The notes beneath the pieces were generated by a model. That model saw only the letters and a list, made by a program, of their open reading frames with translations. It did no database searches and was not told the origin of the DNA. From Anisodus tanguticus (lineage: Eukaryota > Streptophyta > Magnoliopsida > Solanales > Solanaceae), in NCBI GenBank assembly GCA_034509755.1, contig CM067541.1, forward strand, positions 21,068,001 through 21,132,000: a stretch of 64,000 bases of DNA, read 5' to 3'. Both the position numbers and the translations under genes were made by a program. Positions 43,240-55,579 of this stretch are shown here, one piece after another. How positions within the stretch are numbered: position 1 is the stretch's first letter; each line of letters starts with the position of its first letter.

Positions 43240-43987
43240 TGTTGGAAATTTACTAATGTGGGATTGAGTTTATCCCGTCTTTAATGACTTAAAAACGTAG
43301 GCCCCGTATGTTGGAAACACTGTTTCTTCATACATGCCTAATCTACTAAGTGAGTAGATAATGTTAGTGCAAAGTATTGTCAAATTTCATTAAGAAATGA
43401 AAGAGATATTGGTACACAAAGTAAGGTGTTTGAGACATGAAAAGATAGAGGGTCTTTGGCCAAAAATGACAAATCTCCCTCATTGGTAAAAGAAGTAGAG
43501 TTTATGCAATATATAAACTCTAAGTTTGAGTAAGGGTTTGGGACCCCAAGGGGTAACTCATGTGTTTAGAAGGGAGAGGACCTAGGTGAGCTTGGGTTCG
43601 GGGCTAAGCCCCACACGCGCGCCGCCACCGCCCGTCCTGTCCGAGCTCGGGCTCAGGTTCGAGTTTGGGTCTCGGGTCGTGGGTCATTGGTCCCTGAAAT
43701 GTTCAATTCGAAGGAGAGCACAGAGCATAGAACACACAACCCAAAATCTTCTCTTCTGTTCAGTACATACAGAGAATCAGAAACTCAAACAAGAAATCTG
43801 TTCTTATTCATTTTTTCGCTAGAATCAACTGTATTTGCTTTGTACAGTTGATTAGTTGTTATTTTATCTTTGGAGACTATTGCCCAATACCGTAAAAATA
43901 TTTATACGGGACAATTTTGTCTTAAAGATAGAGAGCCATCTCTTGACTCAGTGTTTCTTTTGTTTAACCTTTCGAATACACTTTACC
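43240..43987 (+). repeat. 3' LTR of the Copia element
   Basis: It starts TGTTGGAAATTTACTAATGT directly after the purine tract and ends near CACTTTACC, where the 5' LTR has CACTTTACA. It is about 56 bp shorter than the 5' LTR, because of the first segment. Confidence 0.85.
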
Positions 43988-45344
43988 CCGACTTCTACCT
44001 ACAGTTGTAGTCCAACTTTTATTAGTATTTATATATCATATGCGTTTTACCATACTTTTATTAATCTATCCTTTTCGTTTTCTTCTTTCTCGTTGCAGAA
44101 AAAATAATCGGAAGAAAGAGGAGTATGTATATCTGTTGATGTTGAAGGTCGGAACAATACTAGCCATGAGAATTTACTCCACTACATTCTCTTCTTGAAA
44201 GAGGAGAAGATTTGGCAAAAAGCCATTTTGAAATTTAAATTGGCCAACATGCCATCTAATTTTTTTTTGATTTATTATTTTATATTAGGGTTTTGAAAAT
44301 GGGGCCCGAGTTCACTTTCATAATTTTTAAATATTTGAAATTTTAAATTATACACTTAAGTTCCTTTGGCAAGTATTAAAATATACAAAAGCTTCTCTCT
44401 TTTCCTAAAGTATGAATAAGTCTCACTCTCTCTTCCTCTTTTTCTATCAAGATCTCAATCTCTCCACTCGATTTTTCTTCTCTCAGAGCTCGGAAGTTCT
44501 CCATCAGTGACAAAATATTTTGAGATCCATATTGTCTATATAAAAGTTCTTATTTTTTTCTAACTTGATAACCTCTAGTGTTCATAAAGTTCTGAGTTTT
44601 TTTCAAATTGTTGGAACTTTAACCCTTTTAATTGAAATATGTGTTATTTTTACTTATTTTGCTTGTTTCGATCGTGCTTTTTTGTTTTTGTTTTTGCAAA
44701 TTCATCTTGGTCTATTACTAGACTTGAAACTTTAGCCTTTTTTGTTGGTCAAAATATATGTTATTTCTACTTATTTTGCTTGTCTCGGTACTGCTTTTTA
44801 TGTTTCTTCAAATTTATCACAATTACTAGATTTGTTGTCAATTATTATTATTTTTATATTGTGGTTGGTCAATACCATTCTATTGTTCGCATATAGATTA
44901 CATACAATGGATGAAAATACACATTTTCTACGTGTAATCTTTCAAAAGGCTTGGGAAAGAGCCTGATGATCTGAGCACCATCTTCCTACCCCATAATAGA
45001 CTATTGTTTTAATGTAATTTTTTATAAAATTTTTATTTATGAAAATAGAATGGATGAGTTTGATGAAGAAAAGAGTCAATGGAGGAGTTTGATCAAGAAA
45101 AAATATAATGAACAATTTTGAACTTTGAGTCGATTTTATATAGAAAAGGATGTATTGTTACAACTATAATTTAAGAAATTTTTATTTTATTATCATTGTA
45201 AACAATTGTGGTCTGTCAATCGAAATAAAATTAAGTGTGCTCGGTCAATTATAAGCCAAACCGAAAATAAACCACCTTGCTCTATAATAACTTATTGCTT
45301 AGGACAATTTTAGACCATTTTGGTCGATGATAAACTAGAGAAAC
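43988..45344. other. Spacer with a 117-bp tandem duplication
   Basis: No gene is supported. The blocks 44643-44755 and 44760-44850 share gttatttytacttattttgc and ttgt(t/c)tcg at a period of 117 bp. A CT-rich stretch at 44400-44500 looks like a plant 5' leader, but no conserved protein follows; the 22-codon frame at 44908-44966 has no known motif. Confidence 0.45.
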
Positions 45345-46850
45345 AAAGGAGACTGTTGGAATGTGAAGCATGCTGAATTTGCACTAGTCTAACGGGAAAG
45401 AAAATTTAAAAAATGAAATCCATACCCAAACCCCAAGCGCTAAACCCCAAACCCCAAATTGCACAAATCTAACGGACCTTGGATAGGTATAACATAAACC
45501 AACCGTCGTCAGTAGCTAACAATTATCATTTAAGTTAGACTTCTGGCATGGTTAATAATTTTTCACATGTTATATATAGGCCAAGGACAATATTTATCTA
45601 AAAATTCATAAATAAATAAAAATAAATAATAGGACATGTCACTATTTAAATATTATAATAGCACTTTAATATATCATATGAGATTCTCCATCCATTGAAC
45701 ACATGATCAAAAGAGTTTTAGGACAAGTAATGAAACTTAAAAGGCCAATATTTGTCTAAAAAATCATAAATAAATAAAATAAAATAAATAAAAAACTTGA
45801 TACTATTTAACCATTATAATAACACTTTAATACATCATATGAGAGTCTCCATCAATTGAACACATGATCCAAAGAGTTTAAGCACAAGTAATTGTTGTCC
45901 TTAGAACTAGGTTGTGGTTTGAGAACAATAACTTGTCGTCAGACTAACTGGATACTAGTTTTATGATTACCATTACTTGTCCTAAAACTCTTTTGATCAT
46001 GTGTTTAATGGATGTGACTATTATATGATGTATTAGAGTGTTATTATAATGTTTAAATAGTATCAAGTCTTTTTATTTATTTTATTTAGTTATGACTTTT
46101 TAGGCAAATATTGATCTTTTAAGTATCATTACTTGTTCTAAAACTCTTGTGATCATGTGTTCAATTGACGAGAGCTCTCATATGATGCATTAAAGTGTTA
46201 TTATAATTTTTAAATTGTATCAATTCTTTTTATTTATTTTATTTTATTTATGAATAGTTTTTAGACAAATATTGTCCTTTTAAGTACCATTACTTGTCCT
46301 AAATCTCTTTTGATCATGTGCTCAATGAATGGGGACTATCACATGATGTATTAAAGTGTTATTATAATGTTTAAATAGTATCAAGTATTTTTATTTATTT
46401 ATGACCTTTTTAGATAAATATTGGCCTTTTAAGTACCATTACTTGTCCTAAAACTCTTTTGATCATGTGTTAAATGAATGGAGACTCTCATATGATGTAT
46501 TAAAGTATTATTAGAATGTTTAAATAGTGACATGTACTATTATTTATTTTATTTTATTTATTTATGACTTTTTAGATAAATATTGTCCTTGGTCTATATA
46601 TAGCATGTGGAAGATTATTGACCATGCGTGAAATTAAGCCTAAATGATAATTGTTAGCTATTGACGATAGTCGATTTATGGTATACATATCTAAGGTCCC
46701 TTAGATTTGCGCAATTTGGGGTTTGGGTTTGTTGTTTCATTTCTTTTAATTTTTTTTATTTGTTACACTCTTCGTCATCACTATCGGGATCATCATGTCA
46801 CCCTTCTCATAAAAATCTAATTCCAACATTTTGAGGTCTCCTTCCATTCA
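45345..46850. mobile_element. Foldback-type inverted-repeat element with internal tandem repeats
   Basis: The outer arms 45345-45590 and 46590-46845 are reversed copies. Landmarks are ggagactgttggaat with attccaacattttgaggtctcc, caaaccccaaattgcac with gcgcaatttggggtttg, gctaacaattatcattta with aaatgataattgttagct, and tatataggccaaggacaat with attgtccttggtctatata. Inside, a repeat of about 150-160 bp occurs twice in left orientation (45590-45732, 45733-45892). It occurs four times in right orientation (starts 45971, 46127, 46288, 46437). The centre is about 80 bp. No coding frame is present. The structure is that of a foldback transposon; its mobilising enzyme is unknown. Confidence 0.85.
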
Positions 46851-47700
46851 CCCATGTAATCACCACCTACTATAATATATTATGCAATTGACACCATAAT
46901 AAATCTATAACAGACTATGGCTATGGTCTATGACTGTAATCGACGCCATAATAAGTTGTTCGGATTGATTTTCGATGAAAAGCCGAAATTTTTGCCGTAA
47001 ATGAAATCTGAAAAGTGGAGAAATCGTGAGCTTTTGGAGGAAAATATTTAGTTTTTTATTTCTTTTTGGGCTAATTAAATGAAGGAAAATATTTAGTTTT
47101 TTATTTCTTTTTGGATAATTATAATGTTGGGAGTTGGGTGTCAAAATATATTTTTCAAAACTTTAGGGTTAGGGTTGGACACAACAAAGACTGACATTGG
47201 TGACGTCATAATTGATGGTTGTTTTGCCAATACCGTGAGATTTGTGGCCTTTTGACAAATAAAGTCTTCAAAGTGGCCTTTTGGTCAAGAGCACCTTGAA
47301 AGAGCTAAGAAGTTCAATAAACATTAATAATAATTTTCATGGCACACTATATTTATGTCTAATTATCGATATAACATTTTTAGTTTTATCCTTCAAATAT
47401 TCGCATTCTACTTTTGGTAAGTTATATTTACTTTATGTAAAAAAAATATTGATATATCTTTACTTTTTTTAATGAGAAGATATTTGTTATACCTTGTAAA
47501 TTTAACTTTGTATATTGGTAATTATCCTAATCTTCCCAACGATAATTGATTAAATTAAAAAAAAAAAAGGAAGATAAGTTAAATTATGAGTAGTGGTATT
47601 CAGCCTTCAATACTCATCCTAAGCTATTCCAAAGAAGAAAATTATATCCCCAAAGGGGCTAGAAATACGCAAAACAAAATGAAGAACAAAATTATCATAT
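46851..47700. other. Spacer without a supported gene
   Basis: It is AT-rich and repeat-poor except for a 45-bp tandem pair (aaaatatttagttttttattt starting at 47041 and 47086). The open frame on the minus strand (46905-47144) merely translates this pair. Confidence 0.5.
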
Positions 47701-49432
47701 TTTAAATAGTTCCAAAACAAAATTGGTAATTTGGAGTTTACATCACTTTCAATCACGTGCTAAAAATAAAATTGAAATTCAAAGAGAGTACAAGCAGTAC
47801 ACCATGTAAAGTTATATCATGTCTAAGATGTAAATACTCAGTAGATATAACCTTTACTTTGTATCCATTTGGTAGAGTAATTAAAGAAGGTTTAGATAAA
47901 GGTTGAAGATTGTGAAGTAAGTGTTTGTGAGGTGTCATATGATGAGTTGCTCCTGAATCTAAAATTCAAGAATTTTCACTAAAAGGGAAGAAGCACACAC
48001 ATAAAGTTCAACATTACTAACAATATAACTGCAAAACACACCTGTAAAGGCAACAAAACCAGTATTGTTAATGAAATCGGGGCTGATATGTGATTGCTGG
48101 AACATGTTCGGAAGATGATGATAGTGTTGATATTAGCCACTGGTGAAACCATAAGGAGTGGAAGTGGGAGTAGACCTAGATGATGAGTGTTGGTACTTTT
48201 GAGGTTGTGGATTATTGAAACCATTAGGATTAGGAGTGGAGATAGACCCTGATGATAATCATTCTAAAGATTGTACACAATCAACATAGATCTTGTTGCT
48301 CTTGGTAAACTTTAAATCAACAGGGAAACCATGCAATCTATATCATTTCTCAATTGTATGATTAGGTCTCTTAAAATATTTGTGTGTAAGAGTATATGAG
48401 TGGTTGATTGGGCCATTTATGCTCAAACTGCACCATCTGATTATAAGGTCTATTGTTTGAAGTTGATGCAGATGTTGAAGTAGAAAAAGTAATAGAATCA
48501 ACAAAAAAACTAGGTATGTGAGAGTTTTCCCTTTGATGCTCATTATACTGAAGCATTGAATAAGCCTTACTCAAAGAAGGATAGGGCGTGCGTCATCATT
48601 ATGATGTTTGTCTTACAAGCAGATTATGACTCATTTAAACCACTCAGGAACTAGAATAGTTGTTGTTCCTCTAGGAGTTTGGACAAGGCACCAAAAGTGC
48701 AGGTTGGACCTACATAATTTGTGTGCAACTCATTCCATAAACTCCCCATTCTTGTGAAGTAAGTAGAAGTATCAGAAGACCCTTGACTAATCCCATTAAT
48801 TTCATGCTGAATTTTTATGTTTGGAACCATTAGACTGACCGAATCTCTCATTTAGGTCTGTCCAAATGTCTGAAGCATTGGTATGTCCTATGAGACTAAG
48901 AGCAAGGTTCCTGCACAATGAATTAGTCATCCAGGCTATTAACATATCATTGCATCTTTCCCAAGCGGGATAGTAATGAGATTTTTCCTCTGGCTTTGGG
49001 TTTTTTCCAGTGACTATGACTAATTTATTATTAGCAGACAATATGACAAACATATTTCTTCTCCAAGCTACAAAACCATTTCCATCTAAATATGGAGATA
49101 CAAGGGGTGTATTAGGGTTATCCGATTGGTATATGTAGAAAGTATGCGAATGATCCATTGAAAATGGAGAAAACCCATTGGAACTAATAGCACCCGTACT
49201 AGAGATGACATTTACACCATTTGTACCCATCGTACCCGAAGAATATACACACAGCAAATAGATCTGATATTAAATATAGGAATTAGGAAAAAAATATCGT
49301 TCTTCTTTAAAACTCAAAGAAGTAAGAGCCTTGTTTACAGCAAACCATCAAAACCATACCAAAATTGGAGATCGAAGCAGAAGTAGAAACTGAATGGATA
49401 AACTCGAAGCTTGCCAAAATATTTCGCCGGAG
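47700..49432 (-). pseudogene. Copia gag-protease remnant, minus strand
   Basis: Read on the minus strand, 49257-48802 gives the gag N-terminus: FYIYQSDNPNTPLVSPYLDG, GFVAWRRNMFVILSANNKL and WERCNDMLIAWMTNSL. After a frame change come IKIQHEINGISQGSSDTSTY and FGALSKLLEEQQLF. Further down, near 47945-47880, are ILDSGATHHMTPHKHLLHNL (retropepsin DSGA active site, preceded by a stop) and LPNGYKVKVIS. The homology ends near 47750, so integrase and RT are missing. The leader continues across the Gypsy insertion to 55158-55221. Confidence 0.75.
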
Positions 49433-49437
49433 AAAAC

Positions 49438-49643
49438 TGTCACGCCATGAACCTTGGCCTAGGCGCGACGCGACACTTGGTGATTGGTTGCATGTGAGTG
49501 AGTGAACCAACTAGTTGGCTGGATTAACATATGGTATAACTGAAAGCAGAATATAAATATACAACATGATGATCTACTAAAAAGTCTGTTGAGATATCAT
49601 AAATGAGGAAAATACTAAATAAGTCTGAATGTATAAATAAGTA
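49438..49643 (-). repeat. Truncated 3' LTR of the Gypsy element
   Basis: From TGTCACGCC to aatgtataaataagtag it aligns with 53075-53277 (landmarks gcgcgayrcgacactyrgtg, gatctaytaaaaagtct, gatatcataaatg). Right after 49643 the similarity stops and integrase coding sequence begins, so a deletion junction lies there. Confidence 0.85.
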
Positions 49644-49656
49644 GTTGGATTATCCC

Positions 49657-52600
49657 CTATTTCCAAATAGAAATGTCTATGTTATGAGCCAAACCACCGG
49701 GAGTCTGGTGCTCTGCTTTCACCTGTTGACAGTTCAGAAACTTGGCCACAAAATCTGCAACATTCTTTTTCATGTCGTTCCACCAATAAATATCCTTGGG
49801 GTCATGGTACATCTTTGTGGAACCTGGGTGAATAGAATACCTAGAATTGTGGCTTCTAACATGATAATCTCTGTAAGTACAACTATATCTGGGACACATA
49901 ATCTGCCTTGGTACCTTAAGGTACCGTCATCTCCCCCTTGTTCAAAAGCCATCGTCTTATGCTTGTGAATCCCCTCATTCATTTGTAACAAGTAGGGATC
50001 ATTAAACTGCTTCTCCTTCACTTCGGCTACTAAGGAGGATTCAACCCTATTCTGAATGACAACACCACTATCTTCAAATTCCAAAAGTCGAACTCCTAGA
50101 TAAGCTAAATGGTGGACTTCATTTACCATAGTCCTCTTGTCTGCCTCGATGTGAGCTAAACTTCCCATGGAACGCCGAGTAAGAGCATCGGCTACAACAT
50201 TCTCCTTCTCTAGATGATAGATAATATCCATATCATAATCCTTAAGCAATTTGAGCCATCTCCTCTATCTAAGATTCAAATCTCTTTGCTTGAAAAAATA
50301 TACCGAAGACTCTTGTGATCGGTGAAAATATCAACATGAACCCCATACAATTCACACTTTGAAAATTTTGCGTATAACTTGCGAGCCTGAAATGTCTGCA
50401 ACACTATTCTGAGATGCTCTGCATGATCCGCCTCATTATAGGAATACACCAGGATGTCATCAATAAACACAATGACAAATATATTAAGATATGGCTTGAA
50501 AACCCTGTGTATAAAGTCCATGAAAGGTTTTGGTCCATTTTTTTGAACCCAAACGACATAACCAGGAACTCAAAATGCCTATAACGGGTGCAGAAAGCTA
50601 TTTTAGGAATGTCTACTTCCTTAACCTTCAACTGATGGTATCCTGATCTGAGGTCAATCTTGGAATAACATTAGGCACCCTGAAGTTGATCAAATAAGTC
50701 ATCTATTGTGGGAAGAGGATACTTTTTCTTGATAGTAACTTTGTTCAGCTGATGGTAATCAATACTCATACTCAAAGACCCATCTTTCTTTCGGACAAAC
50801 AAGACTAGTACACCCCAAGGTGAGACACTTGGCCTTATAAATCCCTTATCAAGAAGATCTTTCAATTGGGCCTTTAACTCTTTCAACTCTGTTAGATCCA
50901 TTCTATATGAAGGAATAAAGACCGGCTTAGTGCCGGGAAGTAGATCGATTCCAAAGTCAATCTCCCTATCATGAGGGACTCTGGGAAGATCTTTGAGACA
51001 TATTTATGGGAACTCATTGAAAATTGGTACTAATGGAAGAGTGGGTACCTGAGTGTCTGCATCCCTAACTCGAACTAGATGATAGATATACCCCTTAGAG
51101 ATCATATTTATAGCCTTAAGATAGGAAATAAACATACCCCTAGGAACTATTGTATCATTCTTCCATTCTAGAAGTGGTTCACCAGGAAACTCAAAACTTA
51201 CTATCTTGATTCTACAACCCACTGTGGCATAACATGATGCCATCCAATCCATGCCTATGATTACATTGAAGTCTACCATTTCCAACTCTACTAATTCTAC
51301 TACAGTATTGCATTGATACACTCTATCTAGACAACACCTATAGACACTTCTAGTGATGACTGACTCTCCAACTGGGGTGGATACTTTAGAAGGTTCATGC
51401 AACACTTCTGACTCTATCCTAAATTTCTTAGCAATAAATGGGGTTACATAAGATAGGGTGGATCCGAGATCCATATGGGTATAAAAATCATAAGTGAAGA
51501 CTGTTAATATACCCGCGACAACATCTACACGAGCCTCTGTATCTTGATGACTTGCCAGTGCATACAAGCGATTCTGCCCTCCGCCTGTATTACCAATATT
51601 TGCTGCACCACACCTTGCTTGGGCTTGAGAATTTCGAGGAGCTGTTGTATTCGTGGATTAAGCCACGTTACTGCTAGTACCTTTCCTTGCTGATGGATAA
51701 TCCCTCAGATAATGACCATACTGACTGCATCCAAAATAACTATTCATGTCTGAACGACATTCTCCTGGGTGCCTCCTTCCACACTTATTGCACGTATGGT
51801 TTGTAGGACCTTGGTGGATCACACTGGACTAAGACTGTGAGCCTACCGCTCCAAAATTCTGATTTCTTTAATTAAACTTGTACCTCGAGACTGGTGCACT
51901 GACTATAGAGGAAGCAAGTCATGATGACCTATTTTTAAAGAACCGATGATTTCCACCTCCTTGATATCCTCCCTGATTGAAGTTACCTGCAGACATAACT
52001 TTTTTATTAAATTCTATCTTTCTGCTTCTGTGGTGTCTATTCTTCCTTCATGTTGTTCTCGTTACCTTATATAAAAGTATCCATCTTAGTGATAGTCATT
52101 TCTTTATTATGACCAGCAATATTAGTATCACCAAACAAATAGGGGCCAAGGCCTCACATAAAATGATTAACTCTGACTCTCTATTCAGAACCATGTGTGG
52201 AATATACTTAGCCAAGGAAACAAATTTGAGGTAGTACTCATTCACACTCATATTATTTTCCTAGATCCTCTCGAATTCGAAGGCCTTTGCCTCCATGACA
52301 TCTAGCAGTTGGAAGTAGTCAATAAAAGCATCTACAAATTCATCCCAAGTCGTATGAGATGCACTTTCTCCTTGGGACTGTCCTCATGACTCATACCAAA
52401 TAGTAGTAACATCCTGCAACTAATAAGCTCAGAACTCTACCGCCTCTATCTTAGTAGCATGCATAACACAAAACATCTTCTGATGCCCGTCAATGAAATT
52501 TTGCGGATCCTCCGCCTTAATATACCTTGTGAACACTGGACGCTACATACGCAAAAATTCTCGGGTCCTGGAACTTGGCGACTCTCCACTAGCACCTGCA

Positions 52601-52861
52601 CTTGGAGTCATTTACTAAAGTTGAGCTTGTGTGGCAACAATTTGGGTGAGCAGTTGGATAGCTCCCCTAACATCCATGTTAAGTGGAACTGGGCAGCGGG
52701 ACTGGAGTACAGACCTCTACAGGCCCTCTAGTAGCAGGTGGGGGTGTTGTACCCGATGCGACTCTCAAAGCCTTAGTGTCCTCCTCTTGAGCAATATTAG
52801 CAGTAGCTATCTGGCTAATAGCTAAAGTCATTTTGGTGTACTTTCTTTTGGCAGACATTCT
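49657..52861 (-). pseudogene. Gypsy gag-pol, disrupted and internally deleted
   Basis: On the minus strand, gag starts at about 52859 (MSAKRKYTKMTLAISQ). It continues through frame changes (FTRYIKAEDPQNFIDGHQKM, NNMSVNEYYLKFVSLAKYIP) to a zinc knuckle (YFGCSQYGHYLRDYPS, about 51740). Protease: DFYTHMDLGSTLSYVTPFIA (Leu for the Ser/Thr of DxG) and DFNVIIGMDWMASCYATV (51567-51004). RT: KGFIRPSVSPWGVLVLFVRK and IDYHQLNKVTIKKKYPLP (50901-50671). The active site is FVIVFIDDILVYSYNEADHA (about 50475), with intact IDD. After YAKFSKCE the frame jumps straight to HVDIFTDHKSLRYIF, deleting the early RNase H. Integrase zinc finger: IHPGSTKMYHDPKDIYWW and NCQQVKAEHQTPGGL, ending at 49657. The type is a Del/Tekay-like plant Gypsy by sequence look. 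Confidence 0.85.
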
Positions 52862-53074
52862 CTAAAATATGTAATTCGTAAGAGTTAGAAGAATTCCTAA
52901 AAGTACTGCTCTAACTGCACGATCTAGAGTATGAAAGAAGTGAAATAGTCTTGAATGTCTTGGTGGTCAACTGTTTACATGTGTGGTATGCACACACACA
53001 TAAAAGAGACCCCACTAGACATGACTTCATAGACTTCCTAGGACACTTAAACCAAGTGCTCTGATACCAAGCTA

Positions 53075-55152
53075 TGTCACGCCTCGAACCTAAGTCAAGG
53101 CGCGATACGACACTCAGTGCCTGCTACATATGATCAAGAGAACCAAGTGGTTGGTTAGAACAACATGTGTATAACGGAAAGAAGAATATAAATACACAAC
53201 ACGTTGATCTATTAAAAAGTCTACTAAGATATCATAAATGCAAAAATACTGAATAAGTCTAAATGTATAAATAAGTAGCCGATAAGGCTAACACAAAAAA
53301 TAACTTGTTTAACATCTTTCTGACTGTGGCTATAGTCTACGAAGCCTTGAAAGAGTACTGAATTACTGACTGTTCACCGGGACAAGGCCTTGGGCATACC
53401 TCACTAACTAAAATACTATAAATACTGAAAATATGATAACGCCCCGAAATACTAGGGCTCACCAAGTAGCTGATACGTGAATCCTAGCAAAAAGAATCGT
53501 CAACTTGTAAATACTTACCTGTATCGCGAGATGCAGGTCCCGGACAAAAATGGACATCAGCATATTCGAATTATACTGGTATGTAAAGCAACTGAAAGAA
53601 GAAACTGTAAGTGGGTGATAGGGGAAGGGCAACCCAAATAAATAAACAACTAATAAGTAGTGAAACTGAAAAGGAAATTGTAAACTTCAACTGATGACTG
53701 GAATGAACAAGATAAATGAAGTTATGAGTACTTCCTGTTCTGCGTCTTACCACATGTTTTCTTGTATTTACATGTGGGACCTTGACCCAATAATAAATGC
53801 ACAAACTATGACATTGGCCAAGTAGGTGCATCAGTGTATGTCCTTGGCCAAGTATACATATACATGAGAATGTGCCCTTGAACAATCACATATGTTCATC
53901 ATTAATTATTATTAAGGAATTTAGATTATTGGAATAATGAACATCACAGAAACTGAGACATGTATTCATGAACTGATTATGAGACCTGAAACCTTAACTG
54001 TTTCTAAACCTGCTGAGCTTCTAGACTAAGACTTATGGGTATAAAAAAGAGTCTCTATTGATTACGTTCTGAGTTCACAATGTTTGAAATAAAAATCATG
54101 AATGAATTACGAAATTACGACATCTAGAGAATAGAAGTTCTGCAACTATTCACTAAATTAACGCATAACTATATTCTGAGGCAATTCGTAATAGTAAATA
54201 AAGAATGTGGCGTAGGGATAATTATCAATATTTCCAAATGTAGAGAGTAGCCTCACATACATGTAAACACTCCAATCCAACAAATTATCTTGCTTCTATG
54301 ATGAAGAACACCTAAATCCTAGTTTTGAATCATTGGAGAATGATTACTTGTTAATCCTATGTTTTGTTTAAGAATCATGTATTTAGCGCTAAGATTAATT
54401 AGGAATCGTAGGGATATTATTAATTTGATGTGGGAGGTTGAGAGGAGAGAAAAATCGTCATTCAAGGGTTTTCTATGAAGTCTAAATGTTTGATTTATGA
54501 ATTTTTGAGTTAAGTGTTGAATTTATAGCACGTAATATTTTGGAGTGATTTTCTCGCCGAGCGGGCTCCAAAGTGAGGGGTGACCTCGCTATGGTCCTTG
54601 ATCAGTGAAACCTATGGCGAGGTCCTACCTCACTTTAAGCTTCGCTCAATGAGCTCACCCAATCAAAATGAATTTAGTCAATTTTCAGATTTTCCCCAGT
54701 TTTGGACCCTACACCTCGCTGAGCGAGGGCTATGGAGAGATCCTGCCTTGTTATGGAGCTCATTGAGTGAGCTCTCGTGTCTATTTCATACTTAGCCAAA
54801 ATTTACATTTTTGGACCTTGTCGACGTCTTTCGGCAAAAGGGCCATAACTCCTAGCATAGAGCTCCGATTGAGCTGGTCCACATATTATTGGAAAGGTAT
54901 TTAAAAGTGATACTATTTTTATGTGTTGAGTGTTCTCGAATTCTCAACGGAGGTTTACAAAATCGGACTGGAAGGCAGACCTGCCATAACCTTAGTCGAT
55001 TATATCGAGTCTTAGGCACCTCACTACTTGTCTTGATTTCAAAACATCTATTTCCATCCAAACATATTCCGATAACACTTCACATGTCTAAAATATAACA
55101 TTAATACTCATTTAACACATCTACATCTAATTCAGATTTACGGAGTGTTATA
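53075..55152 (-). repeat. 5' LTR of the Gypsy element
   Basis: On the + strand it starts TGTCACGCCTCG and ends GATTTACGGAGTGTTATA, where canonical CA has become TA. It is about 2.08 kb long. It holds GC-richer palindromic words around cctcgctgagcgagg (54540-54775). Just left of it, gctctgatacca is the minus-strand TGGTATCAGAGC primer site. Open frames inside it are not genes. Confidence 0.85.
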
Positions 55153-55157
55153 AAAAC

Positions 55158-55560
55158 CTTCGAGGATACTATCGGAGTGAAGCGCAGGATGAGTACTACT
55201 CGAATTCGTGCTCTGATACCATGTTCGAGTACAAAACCTCGAGATCACGATCGAAAAGAAGATAGCAAACCCTAGTTTAGAGTGAGAAAAGGGAGCATCT
55301 TTTATTTTAGTTCATCCGAGAAAATATCTCAAATGTGATATTCACTTATTTACAATTCAGTACTCAGAAATATATGAAAACTAAAATTACAATACAAAGA
55401 ATTAAACCTAGCCAGGTCACTATTAGTCAATTTGTAACTGGATCGCAGGCTGTATAACTAATAAATGGAAATTTTTAATAAAAACAGACTAGATCTTTCC
55501 AGTAACAAAAAATATGGCCACTTGCTGTCAATTCTTCACTCGATTGGTATTTAATGTCAC
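55158..55560 (-). mobile_element. 5' leader and LTR of the split Copia element
   Basis: The minus-strand primer site TGGTATCAGAGCACGAATTC (about 55221-55203) is followed on the left by leader sequence interrupted by the Gypsy insertion at 55157. On the right, from 55222 (TGTTCGAGTAC on the + strand), the LTR begins. Its far end is not clear; I place it near 55560. Confidence 0.5.
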
Positions 55561-55579
55561 TTTCTCTTGGGCAATTGTC

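Larger units (their letters stand above)
38257..43987 (+). mobile_element. Copia LTR retrotransposon with both LTRs
   Basis: The 5' LTR (38257-39060) and 3' LTR (43240-43987) both start TGTTGGAAATTT and share most of their length. Between them lie gag scraps, protease, integrase, RT and RNase H in the Copia order. A purine tract (aagagggga) precedes the 3' LTR. The LTRs differ by many substitutions and by indels in the first 170 bp, so the insertion is old. I could not find a matching target duplication. The internal frame is broken in many places. Confidence 0.9.
49438..55152 (-). mobile_element. Ty3/Gypsy element nested in a Copia remnant
   Basis: The element is flanked by AAAAC on both sides (49433-49437 and 55153-55157), a perfect 5-bp target duplication. 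The 5' LTR is at 53075-55152 on the minus strand, with a primer-binding-type TGGTATCAGAGC (minus strand, just left of 53075). The 3' LTR is cut down to 49438-49643. gag, protease, RT, a RNase H end and an integrase N-terminus follow in Gypsy order. The integrase core and most of the 3' LTR are deleted. Its insertion point is the leader of the Copia copy at 47.7-49.4 kb and 55.16-55.22 kb. Confidence 0.9.
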
